A stretch of DNA of 64,000 nt from Cordylochernes scorpioides (lineage: Eukaryota > Arthropoda > Arachnida > Pseudoscorpiones > Chernetidae). The notes under the pieces were generated by a model, which worked only from the letters and a program-made list of their open reading frames with translations, did not search any database and was not told where the DNA came from. Numbering within the stretch: the stretch's first letter is position 1; every line of letters starts with the position of its first letter. The position numbers were made by a program, and so were the translations under genes. Positions 24,301 through 36,300 of the stretch are shown here, piece by piece. The DNA lies in NCBI GenBank assembly GCA_030710605.1, contig CP092863.1, positions 118,818,164 to 118,882,163 of the forward strand, written 5' to 3'.

Positions 24301-27300
24301 CAAGTATGTTTGAAAGATTCGACGAAAATCTAGAGAATGTAGAGAATTATATTTATCGATTGAAGCAATTCATGCTAATTTCTAAAACAAAAGAAGACTT
24401 TAAGACGCCATTTCTGATATCATGCATCGGGCCTAAATATTTCGGGATCTTGCGAAACTTAGTTTTTCCGGAAGAAGTTGATCAAGTTCCCTTTGACAAA
24501 TTGTGCAGGATCTTATTAAAACATTTCAATCCTAAGATCAATATAATATATGAAAGATTTGTATTCCAGAAAATGGATCAGAAATCAGGCGAAACAATAT
24601 CTAAATACATAATACGCCTTAAGGAACAGGCTCAAAGGTGTAACTTTGGAGATGTTCTGCAAGAATCCCTGCGAGACAGATTTGTGGCGGGCATCATTGA
24701 TACACCAACCCAAAAGAAGCTACTACAGGAAGAAGGATTGACTTTTGAGGGAGCGTTAGACATCGCGCTGTCTGCGGAGTCTGCAGATAATGACCTACAC
24801 AACCTCAAGAGATCCGAAGATGCCCATCTGTCCCCACAGCATCTTCATGCCATCAATAATCCCTGCAAACACTGTGGTAAGACCAACCATCTACACTATA
24901 ATTGTTTTTTTAAATCAGCTAATTGTAGAGTTTGTGGTAGAGTAGGGCATATTTCTACTATATGTTATAAAAAAGATAGTTCTGCCCGTAAATTGCCCAG
25001 AAATCCCAAAAATACTTTTAATAAATTTAAAAAGCATGTTAATGATAATAATCCTTCGGGATCTCAAAATAATTTATCATTGAATAATATAAATTTGCAT
25101 CCTCCCTTGATTGAAACTGTATATGTAAATGACATAAAATTGTTGGCTGAAATTGATACTGGAGCAGCCATAACTACATTAACTAAATATTTGTACTTTA
25201 AATATTTCAAAAATGTTAAATTAAATAAATGTAATACAGTCTTGACCGGCTATCGTGGCTCTAAAATACCTATTTTAGGCAAGGCTAAATTTGATATAAA
25301 ATTAAGAAATGTTTCTAGAACCATTGAAATACTAATAACTAATTTAAATTGTACTAAATTTCTCTTAGGAAGAGATTTCCTTAATCTTTTCAATATCTCA
25401 TTCAATTATTTGCATAAATTGGACTCTTTTAGTATAGATTCACTTTTAAATGATTACGGGTCCATTTTTGAATGCAAATCTGACCCTATTAAAGGTATCA
25501 AATGCCATCTTGATGTAAAAGCCTCCAAATTCAATAGTCAATATGTTAACAGTAAATTTAAAGTGGATGAGACTGTGAAGTTTAGGTGGATTACTAATGG
25601 GCATCCCTCTTGGTATACAGGAAAGATAATTAAAATACTAGGAAGGAATGTTTATTTAATAAAACAAGGTGACAGTATAAAAAAGGTTCATCAAAACTAC
25701 ATTAGAAAAATGTTGCCTGGTAAATCACATCCCACTATTATGAATGAGGCTGAACGTGTGCCAACTCCAATCTCGGAGGAGAAAAGTATTACAACCCCCA
25801 GGTATCCTCAGAGGGAGCGCAGATGTCCGCAGAGATATGGAGAGTAAATAGATAAATAAGGGGGGCCAAGCCTAAGAAGGGGGAATTGATGTATATAGTT
25901 GTTCATTTGTTTTAGATAAATATAAAATGATGTATATATATTGTTCATTTGTTTTAAATAAATATAAAATGATGTATATAATTGTTCATTTATTTTGCAT
26001 ATTTTTCATCTTTGAATTTATCTTATAATTTGGTCTGTGAAAATAAATATATTGGACCAGTGACCAAAAAGGCTGTAAATAGATCGTTTAATGTTAGTTA
26101 GAGAGTATAGAGAATGGTTAGGCAGGATATATATTTAAATGTTATGCTTGTGTAATTATAATCTTGATTGAATAAAAATATTTAAATTATAAATGTATTC
26201 TAAATCTTAAATACCAAGCATTAAAACACCCTTGTGTAAAGATTACAAGAATTCCATGAGTTCATGCTCCTCGACCTCTACAATTCTTACAAAAGATCAA
26301 CCCCGCCAGCGAGTGCTAGTAACCAAACAAAGGGCTCTGGTATGTTTGTAAGTGTCAAAAAGTCTAACTGCTTGTCACATCTATAGACACATCTATATGA
26401 AAAATAGACACTTCGGCCAGTTGGAAAAAACCTCCAACTGGCCGAAGTGTCTATTTTTCATATAAATATGAATGCCGGCCAGGCAGCCTCTATTTTTACG
26501 ATCTATAGACATGTGGTGCACTTACAGTAAAAGACAGTTGCTAGCTACCTACTATGATTATCCTGACCTGGACCACGTGTACTTGTGATAAATAACTGGG
26601 GCTTTGGCACACTTGTAAATACAAAAGTTGAACTGCTTTTCACATGTTTAGACATATGGTGCACTTAGAGTAGTCGCCAACTTCTACCCATCATGATTAC
26701 AAGTCTGTGTGTACCAAAGATTTAAAAACAAAAACTTATGATAAATTACAATGTGTGAAATATGTTTTTAAATTCTTACTTTGAAATCTTGGGAGATTTA
26801 GTGGAGTTGGGCACCTTGTTTTCTTTATCAAAGTCTCCAGATTCTTGCGGTGGCAGTTTAGCACTTAGTTCCAGCTCTAGATTCTCCACTTTCTGCAAAC
26901 ATAACATCCAAGACATTAAACTGTTGAAACCTCAACGATGGAGTTCATCACAGTGGGCAGGGGTCTTCTCAATATATACAATACAGTAGAACTACCTCCC
27001 TGTCTTCTTCTTCTTTCTTATCTCCACTCAATCATATTAAGGTATCAAGCTTGTAAAGCTTGACACTTTTGATGGTGTCTGCCGGGGAAGAGTAGAGCTC
27101 ATCAATGGATGAGTCAATAGTCAATAATATGTTTTGGGGGTTGCAGGTTGAGAATCTACTACTACCTCCCTGTAAAGGACAGCACCTAAATGCCAAAGTG
27201 TCCTTTAGAGAGAGGTGTCCTCTTACTGGAGAGCAGCTAAAAGGTAAAGAAGAGTGGCTCGAGGCCCTGTAGCTAAGTGTTGTCCTTTACAAAGAGATAT

Positions 27301-30300
27301 TTCTACTGTAATAAAATATTGCTAAAACAATGAGTAACACTCAGTCATACAGTAAAACCTCCCTTAATGAACACTGATGTTAGTGGAAATCTCTAAACAA
27401 TGGACAGTTTTTAGTAGAGCAGAAATTGCCCTCCCATTGAAATATTTTCCCACTAGCAGACATTTTCATTAGTGGGCACCTCTGAGCAATAGACGCTTTC
27501 CAAATGCATCATTTATTTTAGATAGACATTTCCACTACAGGAATATTCAAAAAATTGAAGTTTAAAAAAATATATAACTACAGTAGAACCTCCTTGTAAA
27601 GAACACCTAATTGCAAAGCCAAATTGTTCTTTAGGGAGAGATGTCCTCATACCGGGGAGTTGCTAAATAGTAAATATGGTAATTTTTCAAAAATGAAAAC
27701 TGTCCTTTGTAGAGGTGTCTTCTAATGGAGGTTCTACTGTATATATTTTTAGTACAATCCATTTTCAATATGTTTAATGTTATTTAAAACTAGTTTACTA
27801 AGTGTTAAATGAGGATAAAATATGCTATAATAATATATAAATATGCTCATAAGGTTTTTTTTTTTAACAAAGAAAATAGCAACTCTCTGGTAAATGGAAA
27901 CCTCTCTGTAAAGGACACGTTGGCTCTGCAACTAGATGTACTTTACAGAAAGGTTCTACTGTATATCTTTGTTGTTTGCATCCATCAAGTAGAGTTCAGT
28001 GATTCTATGGACAAATATTCTCCAATTTGATCTGTCAGTGACCATCACTCACATCTAGTGACCTTTCTTGACTCATTCCAGCCAGCTCATTGGAGGTTTT
28101 ACAAACCTTAATGTCTTCTTTAAACCATTCTCTCTTATTATATGTCTGAAGTAGGTCAGTCTTTGTTTATTTGGGATTCTAGGGATCTAACAGGATTAAT
28201 TTCATTTAAGATTGAAACATTTGACCGTTTATCTACCTATGGCACTTTCTCCATGTCCATAATTCAAAAGCTTCAATTATTTTTCTTTCTTCTTTTCTAA
28301 GAATCCAGCTCTTACATCCATAAGTGACTACAGGGAACACCAATGCTTTACAATTCTCTTCTTTGTCTTGAGAGAAATATCTTTCATAATCTTGTTCAAT
28401 TTCATCATTGCATTCCCTTCCTATTGCTATTCTTCTTTTTACTAACTCTAAGCACAATCTCCCACCCTTGGCAGAGCTGACTGCTATAGGGCGCGTCCCC
28501 AGGTGGCAGATAGGGGGACGACCTTCAGATATGAAGGCCAGCTGTGAAACAAGCAGAATAACTCTGACGAATAAGCAGTCGCGGACCAACAGCAGCATTG
28601 TTAAAAGAGGAGTAGACCTCTTTAAAAATCCTGACTTCAACTGACCCGGTTGATAGACTTCAGTAATACGGAGGCAGCTGTACTCATGTTAGAGTCGGCA
28701 GCAAAGACGTCTGCTTCCATGTTAGGAACAGCCTCCAACTACAGGCAAAGTCAGACTTTCACCAAAGTGTGCCTGGATCATGGTGCCATGATAAACGAAA
28801 GCTGCACCTCTACACCCCATTCCATGAGATCACAGCTCGAGGAGTATGAACTCATGGAATTCGTGGAAATCTTTACACAAGGGGATAAGAAACAACAACA
28901 ACAATCTCCCATCTTATATATATATAGCCAATAATTAAACCTCAACTATGTGTGTGTGTGTGTGCTCTTTCTTCTTCTCCATATCTTCACTTAAAAATCA
29001 TATCAGGGTATCAAGCCTGTAGAGCTTGTTAATGGTGTTTGCTGGGGATGTGTAGAGCTTTACACTTTTGCATTTACAAGTGTACTAGAGCCCTGTTTGT
29101 TACTTGGACACACTGATGGGATCCCACACACATATATATATGAGCTTGCTCTTCCAACAATCTGAGTGAATGTTTGGCCAAAGAATAAGGTTTCTGCCCA
29201 TCCAAACAAATGACACAGCATTATTATCATGATTGTCTGACCCCCAAAAATAAAAAAGAATTAAGTAAATATTTTGGAAAATTTGCATGTTTTTTTTCTT
29301 CTTATCCTTTTATTAGTCTAAATTAGACAAGATCTTGGAAGTCGTGCTCATAAAGAAATTCAAGAACTCTTCTTGGTTCTCTGTACAGGGATCCTTTGTC
29401 CTTTCCAAAACAATTTAGTTTATGTTGGGGAGTGGCCAAAGTTACATATGTAAAGGTTGTAACTGTTACATATTTCCTCTCTCTTATATATATACGAGCC
29501 GAATGACCCGGGCAACGCCCGGGTTTTACCCGATTAAATGTTTTTATTCAAATAATATTCGTTACAATTATAAATTGGCACCGTGGATGTCACTTTTGTG
29601 CAACGTCCAGCTCCAAACTTTGTGTCTGAGAAGCGATATTTTTATAGAAAGATGATCTGGCTTTTGTTTTCTGCTCGAATGAATGTTTTTCTGTTAGAAT
29701 TTTGTTCCTGCGTACAAAATAATGAACTGGTTTCACCCGTGGTCTCTGCTTTTTGGAATTTTTTCCCGATATAATTATGTATCTAATAATCAAACATGAT
29801 ACAGCAATATCGTCATCATCATTTTCTGACTAAAAATATAGTTTTAATAATTGATTTATATATTTTTTTAAAATAGCCTATCGTCTTCCCGGTATTCTTT
29901 TACCTATGTATGGAAATTTTGGTTTGAATTAGTGAACTACTTCGAATTTGTATACCGGACATACAAACCAACAAACAAACATACAAACATTCATTTTTAT
30001 ATATATAGAAGATATATAAGTTATATCCTGTTAAATTTTGATTCAAACATTATGGTGAAATTTGATAGAATGGGTAAATGATAGATGATAAAGCACAATT
30101 TGGATTAGAAACACAAGGTAACATCACCAAATCCAAATAAATAAATAGTGTGACATTACGGTGAAAGTATTGTTACCATCATCAGACAAAAGTACTTAAT
30201 GAGAAAATATATCTCTTGATGTATCTCAGATTCCTGGAGCCACATACTAAAATTATCAACTATCTGGAAGAAGAAAAAGTATCACAGCTTGTTCCTAAAT

Positions 30301-33300
30301 AGCTAGTATTCTTATCAAGTGTGTAAACAAGAAAGCAGATAAGAAGAATATTGATTTTTTAAGAACCCTAGAATATACTATTCTTAGAATTATAAGTGGA
30401 ACCCCCCCCACCCTCTTTTTTTTTTTTTTTTTAACTTACACCTAGTGCACGTGTTACAGGCCATGATAATCATGGTGGGTATTTATATATATATATAGCG
30501 ACTGCTTTTACTATAAGTGCACCACATGTCTACACATGTGAAAAGCAGTTCGACTGAAAAAAAAAAACTCTTAAATAGAAACAATTTTAAGAAATCTAAA
30601 ATCTGGCTAACCAGTTGTTTCACCTTAAGTTTGAAATTCAAGATAACTTCACTGCTTTATTAGCTATGTAAATATAATTATTTTTTAGCGGTAGCTCTCT
30701 TAAATGTTTTTAAATCTGATATTTGCACCTTTTTTTCAAACTTTATACTTGGTTTGCTTTACCAATTTTTTTTAATACTTTTTTTTTTCACTGCTTACTT
30801 AGCTTTTTTCAGATAAATAAATAGTGTGTCAATTTATTTTTTATTTATTTGGACTTTATCTTATTACCTTGTATTGCTTCTAAAGTTGCTGTTGTGTCCA
30901 ACGAAGAGCCTCAGTTGTCTCCATACATCTCTTTCACAGCAATGTCCTCTATCTTGGGTGTGTATACTGTATTGTGTTGTTGTTGTGTCCAATGAAGAGC
31001 CTCAGATGTCTCCGTACATCTCTATCAAAGCAATGTTCTCTATCTTGGGTGTGTATACTGTATTGTTGTTGTTGTCGTGTCCAATGAAGAGCCTCAGATG
31101 TCTCCGTACATCTCTATCACAGCAATGTCCTCTATCTTGGGTGTGTATACTGTATTGTTGTGTCCAATGAAGAGCCTCAGATGTCTCCGTACATCTCTAT
31201 CACAGCAATGTCCTCTATCTTGGGTGTGTATACTGTATTGTTGTGTCCAATGAAGAGCCTCAGATGTCTCCGTACATCTCTATCACAGCAATGTTCTCTA
31301 TCTTGGGTGTGTATACTGTATTGTTGTGTCCAATGAAGAGCCTCAGATGTCTCCGTACATCTCTATCACAGCAATGTTCTCTATCTTGGGTGTGTATACT
31401 GTATTGTGTTGTTGTTGGATGTGTAAAACTGCTTCTAAAGTGAAAGACCCAATGATTTATGATTTTTAGAAAAATACATATAGTCAAAATGTGAAATTTA
31501 TTTGTAAGAGAACAAATAGATACTATATGGTAAAAAATGAAACCTACTTTCAAAAATTGACATTTAAAAATATATATATAAAGGAGCCTCACAAAGCAGT
31601 TTTTTTGACAGTAGTGTTAAATATAATAAATAAATAAAAAACATTTTTAAAAAATATTCTGTTTAACCTCACTGACACAAAATTTAAAAATATATATATT
31701 ATTTTGAAGAAGAAGAAAAAAAAAAAAAAAAACATATATGTCATAATTTGTATAATATCCAAAGGATATAATTTATTTTCTCCATAATTATTATGTTAAA
31801 TTGTAAATAAAATTAATCCATGTATAAATCTGTACAAAATAAATCTGGGAGCCAGCGTGCGCACGAGTGTGGAACAAGTTCTTTTTGACACATACATGCA
31901 CAACGGTTGCGCCCTTCCATTCGACCACGACAGCTACGACATATATATATTGAAATAAGAAAAAAGGCATCTTCTTATTGTGCAACTAAAAGTTGCTGAT
32001 GGCTTGCACCATCTATCGGAATAAATATCAACAATTCATTGAATTTTAATTATTCCAGAAATGGCAAAATACCCATTCTTGATTAATCAAGAAAAGCTAA
32101 CCATGTATGCGTTTTTTTATTTAATTTATAAACTTTATACCAGTACATCATATTTGTACTATTTGTTATACTATTTTATACTTCTCTTCTTTCTTATCTC
32201 CACTCAATCACATTAAGGTATCAAGCTTGTAAAGCTTGATACTTTTGATGGTGTCTGCCGGGGAAAAGTAGAGCTCATCAATGGATGAGTCAATACAGTC
32301 AATAATATGTCTTGGGGTTGCAGGCTGAGAATTGCACTTGGTCGTAAACCAAACGATTTAACCAGCCTTCCACCGACCCCCCTGTACCACAGGTACTAGG
32401 AATAAGCAAAAAAATAATATTAACTAATAGAAAATGGAAGCATTTAAACATGAATGTTTCTTTTAAATATAAAACTTCCGATTTGTTATATACAGATGGT
32501 ACATTATCGCCTTATAATTAATTATGTCTAACTGGCCTTGCACTTATTGTTTGCGGAAGAGCATTGCTCGATGCAAATATTTATATGTAATTCTACTGTC
32601 CTAAAAGCTTATGTTCATAGTTTGCTTCAATACCATTTCTAAGATTCCATCCTTCAGTGCTGCGTATATAAGCAGAATTGTCCAATAGAGTATTAGAGCT
32701 CTAAGAAGCGGTCTGGTAGATTAAATTGGTGAAAGCGCTGAGAGGGTTCACCACTGATGAACCAAGCCCTCCCAATCTTTTTTCATTGCAGTAAGGACAG
32801 TAGAAGTTTGTTTTATATATATATTAAAAAAAAAAAAAAAAATCCCTTTCTTATATGTATGATAAATCACAATTTGGATTATAGATACAAGAAAATAAGA
32901 CCTAATCCATATAATTTAATAGTGTGAGATGTTTCGGTAACAATGCTGTTGCTGAAACATCACACACTATTAAATAATTTGGATTAGGGTCGTATTTTCT
33001 GGTATCTATTTCTTATATGTAGATTAGATCTCCTTATAAATAACATGATAACTTGGGGGAGATATTTTGTTGTGAAGGAAACAACTCCCAAAGAGAAACT
33101 TACAGCATTGAGGAGGGCAATGGTACGTATGTAGTCAGCCTCTCTGGCTGACAGCTCCCTCAGGTCATCAGTGAGGTCCGAGTTGACGGACTTGTAGTGG
33201 GCCAGATCCTGGTCCAATTCCTGGGTTTGAAGGGTCCACATGGACTCCAGGTCTTGTAGCTTGGACTCACTCTCCAGAAGAAAGTCATGGTGAGCTGTCT

Positions 33301-36300
33301 TCATCTCCTGCACTCACAGTTCATGTTTGTTGAGTTCCGTCAAACAAATAAATTTTCTTTTTTTCTTTGGTATAGGGGACATCATTCTTAATGAGGCACA
33401 ATTTGGATTATAGATTAGAAACACAAGGTAATAAGACACCAAATCCAAATAAATAAACGGTGTGTGAAGTTTCGGTAAAAGTGTTGTTACCGTCATTAGA
33501 CAAAAGTATACTAAATAAAGGCAAAGTCAGATTTTCACCAAAGTGAGCCTGGATCATGGAACCATGATCAATGAAAGCTGTACCCTTACACCCCATTCCT
33601 CTCATGGAATTTGTGTAATCTTTACACAAGGGGATAAGAAACACCAACATACTGAATAAAGAGAGAAAAAATTACAGCAGGTGTTTAAATAGTCAGTTTT
33701 TTTTGCTTATCACTAGTACATATGGTACAGGACATGATAATCATGGTGGGTAGAAGTAGGCGACTGCTTTTACTGTAAGTACACCACATGTCAACACATG
33801 TGAAAAGCAGTTCGACTTTGCACTTGCAAATATGCCAGAGCCCCGTTTGGTTACTTGCACTCGCTGGTGGGGTTGGACTTAAGCAAGAAACAGAGGCCAT
33901 TGAAGCATTTTTTTTTTTTTAAACAGAAAAAAAGTGCCCAATGCGGGAATTGAACTCGGATCGTAGCGGTCAAAAACCAACGGTTTAGGTCATCCTTCCA
34001 CCGACCCCCTAAATAGTTAGTACTGGTATCAAGCATATGAAGAGAGTTTCTTAGGAAACAATATTTCTTCTTGTTTACCCACTTGAAAACTATTTAAAAA
34101 GCATTCTGTGATATCTTTTCCCATTCCACCAGTTAATACGATTCTATCCTTCACATGTGTTAAAACTGGTTAATTAGCATAGAATCATTTGCATAAAATC
34201 ATCTGCAGATCATGTGACAAAGAGAACCAATCGGGTGAGACTTTGCGAAAGCAAAGTATAGCATAAAAGGCACGGCGGGATGGCCGGTACGGGAGATTAG
34301 TAAGATTCATGTTGAAGAAGATAGCAGTGCCAGAGCCTGGGGATAAAGAACTTGAGCTCAGAAGAATAAAAGGATAAAAATGTTTATAAGAAGCCTGCTA
34401 TAGAAACTGAAGAAGAAAAAAGAAGTGATCAAGGGCCTGTGGAAAAAGTCTGTTAAAGAAAGTGAAGAGGCTAAGACAGCAAAAGGATTGATTGGCAGAA
34501 TAGCCGGATACTTGCTCCAACTGAAAGGTTTAGCTTATTTATGTATGATTAATCATAATAGAATAAAGCTCATTATATTCAATTCACCAAACCCGGTTGA
34601 TCCTTACCTCCAGAATACCTATCGCTACAGTAGGAACTATAGTTAAACACAAAAATTATTTATTTAAATTTATTTATTTTAATCATTTCTCAATTCTTTC
34701 TCTTTTTTTTTATTTCTATTCTCTCTTATTCCCAACAACATGTTTATCTTACACCATATATAGAACCACAAGGTAATAAGACCAAATCCAAATAAATAAA
34801 TAGTGTGTGATGTTTCGGTAACAGCATTGTTACCAGTATCAGACAAAAGTACAGAAACTTTCATTTATAGTCTAAATTGTATCTAAACATATTTTTTAAT
34901 AAAATTAGGATAAGGTACAATTTGGTAACAGCATTGTTACCGAAAATTATGCATATCATTTAGATGTGGCCTCGTTACTTTACTAAATTGGCCGCTTCTT
35001 ATCATAAAACAACTCGAGGAGCATGAACTCATGGAATTTGTGTTATCTTTACACAAGGGGATAAGAAACACCAACAACAACTTTACTAAATTGAAAATAC
35101 CAGGCTTCTAGGATAAGTTTCTTTCAGGATGAAGGACTATAATATCAACAAAACTCCGCCTTTGCCAGTCCCAAGCAGGGATTAAAAAGGAGGGGGAGCA
35201 GTAACAAGCTCACTAAAAAACCTGGGTTTAGTGGCCCGGCTGATAGTACCCTGTAAGGGTACAAAGTCTGAATAAATAAATAGTCACCTTTGCTGACTTT
35301 TTATTCTTAAGTTGAGATAGAGTACATGGCAGTGGTCTTGTTTGAAGTAAAACAAATACAGTGTAAAAAACTCCTTTATTCAGGCTCTGCATCTAGGTGT
35401 TGTTCTTTTACAGAGAGTTAGTTCTATTGTATAGGCTTAAACAAGGTATTTTCCATACTTTCTTACTTTTGTCAAATCAGGTTATGGTCTCTCATCAAAG
35501 ATTAAATACAAGGGTTTTACATTCAGTCCCACTCTTTGCTGGTCCCAAGACCGGGGTTCAGCTGGCCCGGCTGATAGTACCCTGTAAGGGCTCCAGGGAT
35601 ACAAGTTGAGCAGCGTTTGTACTCCATGTTAGGAGCAGCTGCACGTGGCGTCTGTTCCTCATGTCAGAGGCGGCCATTTATTTTGGAGTTAAGTCAGTGG
35701 CCTGCCACTGAGTAGTGCTCCCAGTCTTAATGACAAAGGCAGACACATTCTACTTCACCCAGTCATGATGGTTGTCAAACAGACACCATCAAGGGTCACA
35801 ACTTGATACCCTAATATGATTGAGTGGCGATAAGAAAGAAGAAGATATCAACAAAATAACTGCTTACTGTGGGATTCGATTTCTAATCCTGGATGGTATA
35901 TAATAGCATGAAGGAAGAAGATAATTACCATGATGGTGTCTTCCAGTTGGGACTTGTTGAGCATTTCTTCATCAAACCTGGTCACCAAGAGACTGATGTC
36001 ATGGGTCCTCTCTTCCAGGGAGTGGTACTCCTCTTCTTCTGAAACCTGCACCATTTGCCAGTAGTATTATTATTATTACACATGGTACAGGCCATGATAA
36101 TCATGGTGGGTAGAAGCAGGCAAATGCTTTTACTGTAAGTGCGCCACATGTCTACACATGTGAAAACTTTCCACTTACAAATGTGCCAGAGCCCTGTTTG
36201 TTTACTTGCACTCTCTGGTGTAGTTGGATTTTTGCAAGAATTGGGGGACCATTAGGATTTTTTTTTTTTAATCAGAAAAAAAGTTCCCAATGCGGGAATT

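Larger units (their letters stand above)
23876..26228 (+). mobile_element. Young non-autonomous Ty3-type (mag-like) LTR retrotransposon
   Basis: 2353 bp: LTR, primer-binding site, one long ORF, polypurine tract, LTR. It is flanked by a perfect 5-bp target duplication CCCTT (23871-23875 and 26229-26233) and begins TG, ends CA. The two 342-bp LTRs differ by one base that I can see (T against A near the 3' end), so insertion is recent. It interrupts a LINE L1 tail repeat whose two halves flank it. RT, RNase H and integrase core are missing, so movement would need enzymes in trans. It lies antisense to citron in the intron between exons 15 and 16. Confidence 0.93.

Noticed and set aside
28233..28640. 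A host gene on the minus strand
   Set aside because: Contains the RTE-type YGCKSW...FELWTWRK stretch and joins a SINE-K; it is mobile-element debris.
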